Origin: Chitinophagaceae bacterium
Lineage (GTDB): Bacteria; Bacteroidota; Bacteroidia; Chitinophagales; Chitinophagaceae
DNA: 64,000 bases
NCBI GenBank assembly: GCA_023957125.1
Contig: JAMLHL010000019.1
Span: 1 to 64,000 of the forward strand
Reading direction: 5' to 3'
Below are positions 16,321-26,079 of this stretch, piece after piece (position 1 is the stretch's first letter; the number at the start of each line of letters is the position of its first letter). A program made the translations under genes and the position numbers. Under the pieces are notes generated by a model. It was not told the origin of the DNA. It worked only from the letters and a program-made list of their open reading frames with translations, and did not search any database.

Positions 16321-16746
16321 ATGCGAAGAAGACTGATTCCTGTTAACGTTGTTATCTCGGCGCTTTTGTTCATTTTGCTGAGCCTGGATCCGGATCAGAC
16401 CAAACCGCCGGAAGTGGTGATGAAAAGAGGGCAAATGATTTATGAAAGGGAATGTATGAGCTGTCACCGGCAGGACGGATCCGGCACACCGGGAACGAAT
16501 CCATCGCTTTCAAAAACAGAATGGGTATTAGGTCCCAAGCAAAGGTTGATAAAAATTTTGTTGAATGATTTTACCGGGCCGGTAGAAGTGGATGGAGATG
16601 TTTTTCAAAATGCGGCGCCTCCTCATAAACATTTGTCGGATCAGGAAGTTGCCGATGTATTGTCGTATGTTCGCAACAGCTTCGGAAACAGAACCGGGGC
16701 GGTGGCCGCACGGGAGGTGAAGAAGATCAGGCTGGAAAGGAAATAA
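16321..16746 (+). CDS. Monoheme c-type cytochrome without a distal methionine
   Basis: A 141-residue protein with one N-terminal hydrophobic segment (residues 8-21) that could be a signal anchor. It has a class I cytochrome c domain with heme-binding CMSCH at 45-49 and the C-terminal helix LSDQEVADVLSYVRNSF. Close relatives usually have a Met (as in MPPH or MPAH) as second iron ligand. Here the corresponding stretch is NAAPPHKH (97-104), and no Met occurs anywhere after the heme motif. His102 or His104 might replace it, or the heme may be five-coordinate. It lies in frame with the histidine operon between hisC and hisB, although no link to histidine synthesis is known. Confidence 0.85.
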   Translation: MRRRLIPVNVVISALLFILLSLDPDQTKPPEVVMKRGQMIYERECMSCHRQDGSGTPGTNPSLSKTEWVLGPKQRLIKILLNDFTGPVEVDGDVFQNAAPPHKHLSDQEVADVLSYVRNSFGNRTGAVAAREVKKIRLERK

Positions 16747-16783
16747 CAGCGCTACGTAAAAATTTAAACCCTAAATAAGCATT

Positions 16784-17926
16784 ATGGCAAAACGTATTTT
16801 ATTTATTGACAGAGACGGTACCCTGATTTATGAAGCTCCTCCCACCTACCAGTTAGATTCTTACGACAAACTTACTTTCTACCCACACATGTTTGAAAAC
16901 CTGACCCGGATAGCGAAGGAACTGGATTATGAACTGGTGATGGTAAGCAACCAGGATGGATTGGGCACGGATACATTTCCTGAAGATACTTTTTGGCCTT
17001 TGCATAACCTGGTGATGAAAAGCCTCGAAGGAGAAGAAATATTTTTCAGCGCGGTACATATTGACCGCACCTACCCGCATGAAAATGCGCCTACCCGCAA
17101 GCCCGCTACCGGGATGCTCACCCAATATTTGAACAATGACGCGTATGATATTGCCAATTCATTTGTTATCGGCGACCGGATAACGGATATTCAACTGGCA
17201 AAAAATTTAGGTTGCCGTGGTATCTGGCTCAACAATGACGCATCGCTGGGGGCGGAGGAAATTTCGGATAAAGTGGCTGCCCTGCAGGATACGATCGCCC
17301 TGGAAACAACGGATTGGAAAAGTATTTATGAATTTTTGAAATTGGGCAACCGTACGGTTACGGTTGAACGTAAAACCAATGAAACGGAGGTGAAGGTGGT
17401 ATTGAATGTTGACGGATCGGGGAAGGCCGATATCTCAACGGGGATCGGGTTTTTTGATCACATGCTGGAGCAGGTGGCCCGCCATGGCAAAATGGACCTG
17501 ACTATCCATACCAAAGGGGATCTGCAGGTAGATGAGCATCATACCATTGAAGACACAGGGATTGCGTTGGGAGAGGCATTTGCAAAGGCGTTGGCGGATA
17601 AAACCGGGATGGAGCGTTATGGCTTTGCTTTGCCCATGGATGAGGCGGATGCAAGGGTGTTGATTGATTTTGGCGGACGCAGTTGGCTGGTATGGCATGT
17701 TGAATTTAAAAGAGAAAAGATTGGAGAGATGCCTACTGAAATGTTTTTTCATTTCTTCAAATCCTTCTCAGACGCTGCGAAATGCAATTTGAATATTGAA
17801 TGCCGGGGTGAGAATGAGCACCATAAGATAGAAGCCATCTTTAAGGCCTTTGCCAAAGCGATCCGCATGGGCGTGAAGCGGGATCCTTTGAGCAATTATT
17901 TGCCCAGCACCAAGGGCGTGTTATAA
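16784..17926 (+). CDS. hisB: Bifunctional histidinol-phosphatase / imidazoleglycerol-phosphate dehydratase
   Basis: A 380-residue fusion. The N-terminal part (about 1-165) is a HAD phosphatase with the nucleophile motif FIDRDGT (Asp9, Asp11) that dephosphorylates histidinol phosphate. The C-terminal part (about 185-380) is the dehydratase with the manganese-binding motifs DEHHTIEDTG and ENEHHKIEA and the FFDHMLEQ signature. The fused form is the same arrangement as in enteric bacteria and is common in Bacteroidota. It is the last gene before the operon terminator; hisH, hisA, hisF and hisIE must be elsewhere. Confidence 0.95.
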   Translation: MAKRILFIDRDGTLIYEAPPTYQLDSYDKLTFYPHMFENLTRIAKELDYELVMVSNQDGLGTDTFPEDTFWPLHNLVMKSLEGEEIFFSAVHIDRTYPHENAPTRKPATGMLTQYLNNDAYDIANSFVIGDRITDIQLAKNLGCRGIWLNNDASLGAEEISDKVAALQDTIALETTDWKSIYEFLKLGNRTVTVERKTNETEVKVVLNVDGSGKADISTGIGFFDHMLEQVARHGKMDLTIHTKGDLQVDEHHTIEDTGIALGEAFAKALADKTGMERYGFALPMDEADARVLIDFGGRSWLVWHVEFKREKIGEMPTEMFFHFFKSFSDAAKCNLNIECRGENEHHKIEAIFKAFAKAIRMGVKRDPLSNYLPSTKGVL

Positions 17927-17961
17927 GCAGGATGATATTTATCTGAATGGCTCTTTTACGG

Positions 17962-18006
17962 ACGGGTAGAAATACAGGATACGCCAATTATTTCTACCCG
18001 TTTTTT
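17962..18006 (+). terminator. Terminator of the histidine operon
   Basis: ACGGGTAGAAAT (17962-17973) and ATTTCTACCCGT (17990-18001) form a perfect 12-base-pair stem with a 16-base loop, followed by TTTTTT. It separates hisB from the converging O-methyltransferase gene. Confidence 0.85.
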
Positions 18007-18019
18007 ACGGGTATCCCGG

Positions 18020-18694
18020 CTATTCCATTTCATTTACTATAGCTAACGCCATCCCGTCGTGATATTTACTGCCAACGGATTGGAAGATAGTAGCGGTAAC
18101 GGACGGGGTAGCCGCCAGCCGTTGAATGAACCGTTGTACGCCTGCGACCTCGCTGTCGGAACTGCTTTCTTCCAAAATTTTTCCTTCTCTCACCACGTTG
18201 TCGGCGATGATCAGGGTACCGGGACGGGAAAGTTTCAGCGACCATTCAAAGTATTCGGCGTAGGGTTCTTTATCTGCATCAATGAAAATTACATCGAAGG
18301 GACCGGCTCCTTCTTCGAGAAGTTTGGGAAGTTCTTCCAGGGCTTTACCCACGCGGATTTTAACCACATTGGCTAATCCCGCATTGGCAATATTGTTCCT
18401 GGCAATATCGGCATGATGCGGGTCGAGCTCCAGCGAGATCAGTTGTCCACCCTGCTCCAAAGCCCTCCCCAGCCAGATGGTACTGTACCCCCCCAGAGTA
18501 CCTATTTCCAGTATTCTCCTGGGCTTGCACAGCCGGGCTAAAATGTGCAGGAATTGACCCTGGTTCTCAGAAATACTGATCGCCGGCAGCCCGCTGTCAA
18601 TAATATTTTTTTTGGTATCGCGTAAAGCTTCATCTTCCCTGATGAGTAAGTGATTGATGAACTGATCTACTTCGTCAAAGATGTTCCTGTCCAT
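18020..18694 (-). CDS. SAM-dependent O-methyltransferase
   Basis: A 224-residue class I methyltransferase of the caffeoyl-CoA/catechol O-methyltransferase group. The SAM-binding motif appears as ILEIGTLGGYSTIWL near residues 79-93. The acidic ISLELDPHH, the metal-site region FDVIFIDADKEPYAEYF and the LIIADNV segment follow in order. The protein is cytosolic and its substrate is unknown. It lies 84 bases downstream of nuoN in the same direction and may be transcribed by read-through from the complex I operon. Confidence 0.88.
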   Translation of the reverse strand: MDRNIFDEVDQFINHLLIREDEALRDTKKNIIDSGLPAISISENQGQFLHILARLCKPRRILEIGTLGGYSTIWLGRALEQGGQLISLELDPHHADIARNNIANAGLANVVKIRVGKALEELPKLLEEGAGPFDVIFIDADKEPYAEYFEWSLKLSRPGTLIIADNVVREGKILEESSSDSEVAGVQRFIQRLAATPSVTATIFQSVGSKYHDGMALAIVNEME

Positions 18695-18778
18695 AATTGT
18701 AAAAATTTATTCGCTTTACCATTTAAAAACCTTCTGCGTCTATCCGTACAATCCCCGGGGAACAATGTTCTCCTCTCC

Positions 18779-20200
18779 CTACATCCCCATCATCGCAAAA
18801 AAAGTATTGGGATATACCCCCAGCCACAGCAACAGGATAAACAAGGCCGCTACTATTATTTTTAACGCGAAGGACTGTTTCCCGATATAATCTTCAATAG
18901 TGGTGGCGGTATCCGCCCTGGACAACATAGTTGCTACCACCCTCAGGTAATAAAACAAGCCGATGGTACTGGAGAGTACCAGCACAATCAACAGGAATAT
19001 TTTGCCGGCCCCCATACCGGAAGTAAGCACGTAAAATTTACCCATAAACCCGGCGGTAAACGGAATGCCGGCCAACGACAACATCACCAGGGTAAAGAAA
19101 GCCGCAAGCCAGGGTTTGCTCCAGAACAGCCCGCGGTAATCTTCTATCATTACCGGCTCGCCTTTCCTGCCGGACAGGTAAGCTATCATACCAAACGCAG
19201 CCAGGATACCGGCAAAATAAATCACGAGGTAGAAAGCCGAAGCCCTGATCCCCGCCTCGGAAAAAGCAAGGAATCCCACCATCAGGTAACCAAGATGGGA
19301 GATGGAAGAATATGCGATCAGGCGCTTTATATTTTGTTGCCTCAAGCCCAGCCAGTTGCCTATAAACATAGACGCCGTAGCAATCACGGCAAAGGCTATC
19401 CAGATGCTTTCATGCTCCAAACCGCCGATACTGTAAAAAAACCGAAGCAGGAATACAAATGCGGCACCCTTACTGATAGTGGCCACAAACGCTGCTACCG
19501 GCGCCGGCGCTGCCGAATAAATATCCGGTGTCCATAAATGAAAAGGCACGAGCGCCATCTTAAAGCCAAAACCTACAATAGCCAGGGCCAAACCGGCCAA
19601 AACTAAAATATCCGGATCGCCGCCTTTAAGGTTTTCCCCTAATCCCTGCAGATCCATCCGGCCGGTAGAAGTATAAATTAAAGCAAAACCAAAGAGTATA
19701 AAGGAAGTGGCTACAGCCGCCATGATCAGGTATTTAACGGCCGCTTCAACGGAGATGTTTTCTTTTTTCAGGTAACCGATCAGCGCAAACAAAGAAACGC
19801 TCAACAACTCCAGCGATAAAACAAAAGAAATAAAGTGATTGCTGATAGACATACATACGGCCCCGAGCGTAGCAAGGATCAGTAAAATATAATATTCCTC
19901 CTTCACTTCTTTTTGGATGTGGAAGTAGGGAAACGACATCAGCGTGATGATGAAGGCTGCACAAAGGATCAAACCGGTAAGGAATATCCCCAACGGGTCA
20001 ACCATAAACAAGGCGGTAACTTCCTGCTGGCTATTGCTTTGACCCACTAATACTGCCATCGCAACCGCGAAGGTGATCAGCGTTAAAAGATTGCTGATAA
20101 AATGATTGCGGTACAAGGCAATCAGCAGCATCACCACTACAGCGCCACATGCCAGGATGATTTCCGGTAAAATAATGCTCAGATCATTCAGAGTTACCAT
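18779..20200 (-). CDS. nuoN: NADH-quinone oxidoreductase subunit N
   Basis: A 473-residue antiporter-like membrane subunit of complex I with about 13-14 hydrophobic helices. Conserved features of the proton channel are seen: a Glu in a central helix (SLELLSVSLFALIGY), Lys in LKYLIMAAV-like and FKMALVPFHLWTPDIY segments, and KRLIAYSSISHLGY. It is the last nuo gene and overlaps nuoM by seven bases. Confidence 0.94.
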   Translation of the reverse strand: MVTLNDLSIILPEIILACGAVVVMLLIALYRNHFISNLLTLITFAVAMAVLVGQSNSQQEVTALFMVDPLGIFLTGLILCAAFIITLMSFPYFHIQKEVKEEYYILLILATLGAVCMSISNHFISFVLSLELLSVSLFALIGYLKKENISVEAAVKYLIMAAVATSFILFGFALIYTSTGRMDLQGLGENLKGGDPDILVLAGLALAIVGFGFKMALVPFHLWTPDIYSAAPAPVAAFVATISKGAAFVFLLRFFYSIGGLEHESIWIAFAVIATASMFIGNWLGLRQQNIKRLIAYSSISHLGYLMVGFLAFSEAGIRASAFYLVIYFAGILAAFGMIAYLSGRKGEPVMIEDYRGLFWSKPWLAAFFTLVMLSLAGIPFTAGFMGKFYVLTSGMGAGKIFLLIVLVLSSTIGLFYYLRVVATMLSRADTATTIEDYIGKQSFALKIIVAALFILLLWLGVYPNTFFAMMGM

Positions 20201-21771
20201 ACTTCGCCTTCTTTTTGGGAATTTTCAATTGTTCCGTTGGTGAATAAAAAAGAATTGGTTGCGGTTATACCTGCTACCTCGGGATCAGAGCCGGCAGGCT
20301 GAATCTCCATCTTGTCAAATGCAGGCTGGGCTACTTTAATAACGACCTGCGGAAAAAATCCCAGCCAAATAATGGCAATTGTCAAACATCCCATCACCAG
20401 CCATTCCCTGGGATTGAAATCAACAGGATTTCTTTCCGGGACAGGAGGGCTTTGATGAAATATTTTTTGCAGGATACGCAATGAATAGGTAACGGAAACT
20501 ATTAACCCGAGGGTCGCCAGCGCAGCCAGCACGGCATTGAACTGCCAGGCGCCTGCAAGGATTAAAAATTCGGCGACAAAATTAGCCAGTCCGGGCAGCC
20601 CCAGCGAAGCCATCACAAACACCAGCGTAAACCCGCCCATATTGGGCATACTCTTCCAAAACCCTCCCATCTCCCGCAAATCGAGGGTGCCGATCCTTTC
20701 GTATATAAATTCGGAAATAATAAACAAAGCAGCGATGCTCAAGCCGTGTGCCACCATCTGGAACAAAACCCCCTGGAACGCAAGCATGTTAAAGGAAAAT
20801 ACACCCACTATGATAAAACCCATGTGGCTGAGGCTGGAGTAAGCGATCAATCTTTTTAAATTCCGCTGGCCATACGAAAGCTTCGCTCCATAAAGAATGG
20901 AAGCCGATCCCAGGATCAGTGCGGGAATGGCAAACTGGTGGGCGGCATCAGGAAACAGGGGCACTACAAAACGAATCAGTCCGTAAGCCGCGGTTTTGGA
21001 CATCAGCGCGGCGATGATGATACTGCCGGCAGAGGGCGATTCGGCATAAGCTTCCGGCAGCCAGCTATGAAATGGGATCACCGGCAGTTTCACAAAGAAA
21101 GCCAATAAAAATCCACCCATCATCCAGAAAGAAGCCGCACCGCCGGGGATGTTATCCAACAGCTCAAAATAGTTGAAGGTGTAGTTCCCGGTTGCCGCGC
21201 CGTGATAGAAATACAAAGCAATGATAGACAGCAGCATCATCAGGCCGCTGATCTGGGTGAATAAAAAGAATTTCCACCCCGCATAGCGGCTGTTCTCATG
21301 CCCCCAGATCACCATCACAAAATACATAGGCACCAGCATGATCTCCCAAAAGAAATAAAACAGCATCATATCCATAGCCAGGAACACACCCGTGATCCCG
21401 GCCAATAACCAAAGCACATTAAAATGGAAGAAGCCCACATTCCTGTTTACATTTTTCCAGGAAACCAATACCGACAGGATGCCGAGAAAAAAAGTAAGCG
21501 CTAACATCACCAGGCTGATGCCATCCATTGCCAGGTGAAAACTGATCCCGAAATCGGGAATCCAATCGTAGTTAACGGAAGCGATCCAATTGGCATTTTC
21601 TCCCACAGAAAGGGCAGCTCCCTGCGCCACCCAGATCCCGATCACCAGGAATAAATTGATGATCAGCGCCAGCAGGGAAATCCAGCGCGAGGCGGTTTTG
21701 CTGAAGGCCGCACTTATCCAGGCGAGGATACCACCTCCCATTAATATTGCTAAAAGCGTAATCAAGATCAT
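20194..21771 (-). CDS. nuoM: NADH-quinone oxidoreductase subunit M
   Basis: A 525-residue antiporter-like membrane subunit. The helix with FYFFWEIMLVPMYF carries the conserved Glu. VKLPVIPFHSWLPEAYAESPSAGS and KRLIAYSSLSHMGF are the family signatures for the Lys-containing proton path. The C-terminus extends in a soluble tail. It overlaps both nuoL (four bases) and nuoN. Confidence 0.94.
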   Translation of the reverse strand: MILITLLAILMGGGILAWISAAFSKTASRWISLLALIINLFLVIGIWVAQGAALSVGENANWIASVNYDWIPDFGISFHLAMDGISLVMLALTFFLGILSVLVSWKNVNRNVGFFHFNVLWLLAGITGVFLAMDMMLFYFFWEIMLVPMYFVMVIWGHENSRYAGWKFFLFTQISGLMMLLSIIALYFYHGAATGNYTFNYFELLDNIPGGAASFWMMGGFLLAFFVKLPVIPFHSWLPEAYAESPSAGSIIIAALMSKTAAYGLIRFVVPLFPDAAHQFAIPALILGSASILYGAKLSYGQRNLKRLIAYSSLSHMGFIIVGVFSFNMLAFQGVLFQMVAHGLSIAALFIISEFIYERIGTLDLREMGGFWKSMPNMGGFTLVFVMASLGLPGLANFVAEFLILAGAWQFNAVLAALATLGLIVSVTYSLRILQKIFHQSPPVPERNPVDFNPREWLVMGCLTIAIIWLGFFPQVVIKVAQPAFDKMEIQPAGSDPEVAGITATNSFLFTNGTIENSQKEGEVW

Positions 21772-23675
21772 AATGCCAAAATAATGGTGAGTATAATAAA
21801 TGCTCCGATTCCTATTCCGAAAAGATAAAACCTGAGTTTTCCATTTTGCGTACGGCTGAAGGAACTGTTGAACGCAAGGTTCATCTTTCCAACTCCTTTA
21901 TAGATACTGTCAACAAAATCTTTTTGGTTGACCCTTGAAATCCAAACCATCGGGCGTACGAAAACGGCATCGTATAATTTATCGAAGTTCCAGCCATTGT
22001 ACAGGAAATTGAAAAGCGAACCGCTTGCCGGGGCATTGACTTTTTGCGTGGCCCCTGCTTTTTTTCCGTACATCTGCCAGGCTATGAAAGCGCCTGCTAA
22101 AGCCAATACAGCGGCTACTGTTTGCAATACCGCTTCCCCTACTGCCGGGGCGGAGGAAAGCACTGCCGGCGGAAGAACGGTGTTTAAAAAATTACTGAAA
22201 GGCGTAAAATGCCCCATGTTGTGCGGCAGTTCTATAAAGCCGGCCACCAGGGATAAAATACCGAGAATCACCAGGGGAATCTTGATCGTCAGTCCGGGCT
22301 GGTGATGAACCGCCGTTTTCTGTTCGCCATAGAAGGTAAGGAATACCATCCGGAATGTATAGAGGGCCGTAAGAAACGCCGACACAATGCCAGCCATCCA
22401 CAACCAGGCGCTTCCTTTTTCACTGGCAAAGGAATACCACAGGATAGCGTCTTTACTGTAAAACCCGGCCGTGATCAACGGAATAGAGGCAAGGGCGGCC
22501 GAACCGAATAAAAAGGTCCAGAATACCACCGGCAGCTTTTTCCGGAGCCCGCCCATCTTAAACATGTCCTGTTCGTGATGCAGGGCCAGGATCACGGCGC
22601 CGGCGCCAAGGAAAAGCAGGGCTTTAAAGAAGGCGTGGATCATGAAATGGAAAATACCGGCCGACCAGGCGCCTACACCACAGGCCAGGAACATATAACC
22701 AATCTGGCTGATGGTGGAATACGCCAGCACTCTTTTGATATCATTTTGCACCAGAGCGCTACAGGAAGCAATAAACAAGGTGGCCGCGCCAATGATGGCC
22801 ACCAGCAACTGGATAGAAGGCGCTAATTCAAATAATACATTCGTTCTTGCCAGCAGATATACGCCGGCGGTAACCATGGTAGCCGCATGGATGAGCGCGC
22901 TGACAGGCGACGGACCCGCCATGGCATCGGGCAACCAGGTTTGCAGCGGCAATTGCGCCGATTTGCCGAGGGCGCCACCCAGCAATAAAACCGCCGCCCA
23001 TATAGCGGTGGAACTGTTGGAAGCCCAGGCTTGGGGCGCTGCGGTAAGAATTTCCGAAATATTAAGCGTATTGAAACTTTTGACCAGTAAGAAAAACCCG
23101 AGGATCATGGAAGTATCACCGATCCTGGTGATCAGGAAGGATTTGCGCGCCGCATAAGCGTTCTTCTCCGCGTCTTTGGAATCGCCGTAATAGAAACCAA
23201 TCAACAGGAAGCTGCACAATCCCACGCCCTCCCATCCTAAGTAAAGCAACAATAAATCGTTGGCCAGCACCAGGATCAGCATACTGAAGATGAAAAGATT
23301 CATATAGGCAAAAAAACGGGGATAGCCCTCGTCTCCTTTCATATATTCCGCAGAATACAATACGATCAAAAAGCCGACAAAAGTGATCACAAAAATAAAG
23401 GTCAGCGACAGCGCATCCAGGTGAAGGGTCATTTCCGGGTGGAAACCTCCAATACTGAACCAGGTCCATAGGTGTTGCTCCACAACCGCACCCGGCGCCG
23501 CGTTGCTGATAAAATCAATCCCAACTACCAGGGTAATAAGTGCAGCAACAGCCACCACCCCGGCGCCGATAACCGGTACGAGCGACCGCTTTATCTTGTT
23601 GCCGAAAAGAGCCAGGACCAGGAATCCTGCCAATGGAAAAAACGGGATCAGCCATAATATATTCGCAATATTCAT
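21768..23675 (-). CDS. nuoL: NADH-quinone oxidoreductase subunit L
   Basis: A 635-residue membrane subunit, the distal proton pump with the long lateral helix. LLLLYLGWEGVGLCSFLLIGF holds the conserved Glu. SAQLPLQTWLPDAMAGPSPVSALIHAATMV is split in the same way as in other NuoL proteins, followed by KRVLAYSTISQIGYM. The C-terminal part after about residue 500 forms the lateral helix and final anchor. It starts 17 bases after nuoK. Confidence 0.94.
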   Translation of the reverse strand: MNIANILWLIPFFPLAGFLVLALFGNKIKRSLVPVIGAGVVAVAALITLVVGIDFISNAAPGAVVEQHLWTWFSIGGFHPEMTLHLDALSLTFIFVITFVGFLIVLYSAEYMKGDEGYPRFFAYMNLFIFSMLILVLANDLLLLYLGWEGVGLCSFLLIGFYYGDSKDAEKNAYAARKSFLITRIGDTSMILGFFLLVKSFNTLNISEILTAAPQAWASNSSTAIWAAVLLLGGALGKSAQLPLQTWLPDAMAGPSPVSALIHAATMVTAGVYLLARTNVLFELAPSIQLLVAIIGAATLFIASCSALVQNDIKRVLAYSTISQIGYMFLACGVGAWSAGIFHFMIHAFFKALLFLGAGAVILALHHEQDMFKMGGLRKKLPVVFWTFLFGSAALASIPLITAGFYSKDAILWYSFASEKGSAWLWMAGIVSAFLTALYTFRMVFLTFYGEQKTAVHHQPGLTIKIPLVILGILSLVAGFIELPHNMGHFTPFSNFLNTVLPPAVLSSAPAVGEAVLQTVAAVLALAGAFIAWQMYGKKAGATQKVNAPASGSLFNFLYNGWNFDKLYDAVFVRPMVWISRVNQKDFVDSIYKGVGKMNLAFNSSFSRTQNGKLRFYLFGIGIGAFIILTIILAL

Positions 23676-23692
23676 ACGCTTGTTATTTCAGA

Positions 23693-24001
23693 TTAGTCTC
23701 TTAAGCGGTTAATGACATCGGTATCCACCGTTTTGTTCAACCGGTACATTTGAAGAATAAGGGCCAGTCCTACCGCCACTTCCGCAGCCGCCATGGCGAG
23801 GATAAAGATCAGCATCACCTGGCCGTCGGCTTGCCCGTTATGGGCGCCTGCGAGCACAAAGGCCAAGCCCGCCGCGTTGAACATGATCTCCACGCTCATG
23901 AGCATAAACAGGATATTGCGACGGGTAATAACCCCCAGGAGGCCGGTTAAAAACAGCAGACCGGCTAATAACAGACCGGCATTAATAGGCAGTTCATTCA
24001 T
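23693..24001 (-). CDS. nuoK: NADH-quinone oxidoreductase subunit K
   Basis: A 102-residue protein with three transmembrane helices. Two conserved Glu residues important for proton transfer in this family are seen in LMSVEIMFNAAGLAF and LAMAAAEVAVGLALIL. It overlaps nuoJ by eight bases. Confidence 0.94.
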   Translation of the reverse strand: MNELPINAGLLLAGLLFLTGLLGVITRRNILFMLMSVEIMFNAAGLAFVLAGAHNGQADGQVMLIFILAMAAAEVAVGLALILQMYRLNKTVDTDVINRLRD

Positions 24002-24530
24002 GTTCTTCCTCGTTTAATTGTAAATAACGATGGTATTCCCGTTTTTTCTCTTTCCCGATATGATAGGCGCCTACAATGCCCGCCATCAGCAACATGCCGG
24101 TGAGCTCCACCGCCAATACATACCCGCCAAAAAGGGAATCCGAAACTTCAGCGGCCTCAATGACGCGCACGTTGCGGTATCCGGCATCATACGAGAAAAA
24201 GACATAAATCAGTTCACACAGCAGGATCAGGCACAACAAAGCGGGGATGATCCAGGCGCCAAAGTTCATCAACCGGGATTCTTTTTGCGTACTGTCTTTC
24301 CCCAGGTTGAGCATCATAATGGCAAATACAAACAATACCATAATGGCTCCTGCATATACTATTACTTCCAGCGCCGCCACAAAAGGAGCCCCTGAAATAA
24401 AAAAGATCACGCTCACTGCCAATAAGGAAACGACCAGGTACAACAGGGCATGTATTGCGTTCTTCCTGGTAACCACCATCACGGTGGCTACCAGCGCTAC
24501 CAGGGAAGCGATATAAAAAATGATATTCAT
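23994..24530 (-). CDS. nuoJ: NADH-quinone oxidoreductase subunit J
   Basis: A 178-residue membrane subunit with five hydrophobic helices. The conserved third helix region reads EVIVYAGAIMVLFVFAIMML, which includes the pi-bulge segment of the family. A soluble charged tail ends the protein. It lies between nuoI (19 bases apart) and nuoK (overlap). Confidence 0.93.
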   Translation of the reverse strand: MNIIFYIASLVALVATVMVVTRKNAIHALLYLVVSLLAVSVIFFISGAPFVAALEVIVYAGAIMVLFVFAIMMLNLGKDSTQKESRLMNFGAWIIPALLCLILLCELIYVFFSYDAGYRNVRVIEAAEVSDSLFGGYVLAVELTGMLLMAGIVGAYHIGKEKKREYHRYLQLNEEEHE

Positions 24531-24549
24531 TCAGGTTGTCTTGTTACTA

Positions 24550-25065
24550 TTAAGGTATTAAGGTTCTAACATCTACCGGTTCACTTTCATTTTCACCGCC
24601 CCCTTTGGGTTTCACGCCTACTGCCACACCGGCTTGTTCGTAAAAGCTGTACCCGTGATATTTCCCCATCCCGTCAATCAGCAGGTCTTCTTTTTCATAT
24701 ACCAGGCTCTGGCGGTTATATTCCCCCATTTCAAAATCCGGGATCAGTTGAATGGCATAGGTAGGGCAGGCATCTTCACACAAACCGCAAAAGATGCACC
24801 GGGAAAAATTGATCCTGAAAAACTCCGGGTATCTCCGGTCGTTCTCATCCTCTGTAGCCTGTAAGGAAATACAATCGGTGGGGCATACGGCCGCGCAAAG
24901 GTTGCAGGCCACACATCTTTCGTTATGATCCGGATCGCGCGTAAGCACTATCCGGCCTCTCCACCTGGGCGCCAGGTAAGGCTTTTCTTCGGGATACTTT
25001 ATCGTGACCCTTTTGCGGAACATTTTCAAAAAAACCAACCATAAAGAACGAACGCTACTCAGCAT
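24550..25065 (-). CDS. nuoI: NADH-quinone oxidoreductase subunit I
   Basis: A 171-residue peripheral-arm subunit binding the N6a and N6b clusters. Two complete 4Fe-4S motifs are visible, CVACNLCAAVCP and CIFCGLCEDACP. The reading frame is open further upstream into nuoH, but ATG 25065, 11 bases after the nuoH stop, begins the usual MLSSVRSLWLVF helix and is the natural start. Confidence 0.94.
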   Translation of the reverse strand: MLSSVRSLWLVFLKMFRKRVTIKYPEEKPYLAPRWRGRIVLTRDPDHNERCVACNLCAAVCPTDCISLQATEDENDRRYPEFFRINFSRCIFCGLCEDACPTYAIQLIPDFEMGEYNRQSLVYEKEDLLIDGMGKYHGYSFYEQAGVAVGVKPKGGGENESEPVDVRTLIP

Positions 25066-25076
25066 AATTAATTTTT

Positions 25077-26033
25077 TTAGTTTGTTGACAAAACGATAGC
25101 GCCTGTTACCAGCACATTCAACAAAGCCAGCGGCAAAAGCAATTTCCATCCATAGCTCATCAACTGGTCATACCTTGGCCTCGGTAATGTAGCCCGTAAT
25201 AAGATAAAGAACAATATAAAGGCAAACATCTTAACCAGGAACCATATAATGGGGGGAAGGAAGGAAGGCCCCAGCCATCCGCCGAAGAACAACACCGTGA
25301 TAAGACTGGATACCAGGGTGATACCAAGATATTCCCCCACAAAGAACATCCCGAACTTCATGCCTGAATATTCGGAGTGGTAACCGGCAACCAGTTCACT
25401 TTCCGCTTCGGGCAGGTCAAAAGGCAACCGGTGCGTTTCGGCTACTCCCGCTATCAGAAAAATTACAAAGCCCACAAACTGCGGGATCACAAACCACATT
25501 CCTTTCTGGGCGTTCACAATTTCAGTGAGATTAAAGGAACCGGCCTGGAGTACTACCCCCATGAGCGATAAACCCATAAATACTTCATAAGAGATCATCT
25601 GCGCAGCGCCCCTTACTCCTCCCAAAAGAGAATATTTATTGTTGGAAGCCCATCCCGCAAGGATAATAGTGTAAGCTCCAAGAGAAGACATAGCCAGAAA
25701 GAAAAGCAACCCGACGTTCATATCCGCTACCACCCATCCCGGGGCGAAAGGCACAATGGAAAAACTCATCAAAATGCTGAGCATAATAATCGTAGGCGCA
25801 ATGATAAATACCTTCTTATCTACGAAAGACGGGATCCAGTCTTCCTTAAAGAAGATCTTGATCATGTCGGCCACCACCTGTAATATCCCAAAAGGGCCCA
25901 CCCGGTTGGGGCCCAGCCGCTGCTGCCACACCGCCAGCATCTTTCTTTCCACATAAATCAAACCGGCGGCAATCGTTACGGTGCCTAATAATACGCAAAC
26001 AATAATCAAAATATGAACCCATATCTCGTTCAT
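25077..26033 (-). CDS. nuoH: NADH-quinone oxidoreductase subunit H
   Basis: A 318-residue membrane subunit with eight helices that forms the quinone-access chamber with NuoB and NuoD. The loop ERKMLAVWQQRLGPNRVGP and the acidic ETHRLPFDLPEAESELVAGY are the two family signatures. It follows nuoG after 46 bases. Confidence 0.94.
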   Translation of the reverse strand: MNEIWVHILIIVCVLLGTVTIAAGLIYVERKMLAVWQQRLGPNRVGPFGILQVVADMIKIFFKEDWIPSFVDKKVFIIAPTIIMLSILMSFSIVPFAPGWVVADMNVGLLFFLAMSSLGAYTIILAGWASNNKYSLLGGVRGAAQMISYEVFMGLSLMGVVLQAGSFNLTEIVNAQKGMWFVIPQFVGFVIFLIAGVAETHRLPFDLPEAESELVAGYHSEYSGMKFGMFFVGEYLGITLVSSLITVLFFGGWLGPSFLPPIIWFLVKMFAFILFFILLRATLPRPRYDQLMSYGWKLLLPLALLNVLVTGAIVLSTN

Positions 26034-26079
26034 AGCCTATGTTTAATTATTTATAAGATGTCTCAGCTCAGTCTCTTTT

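Noticed and set aside
25066..25149. N-terminal extension of nuoI into nuoH
   Set aside because: The extra residues are the antifamily reading of nuoH sequence; the internal ATG 11 bases after the nuoH stop gives the normal NuoI start.
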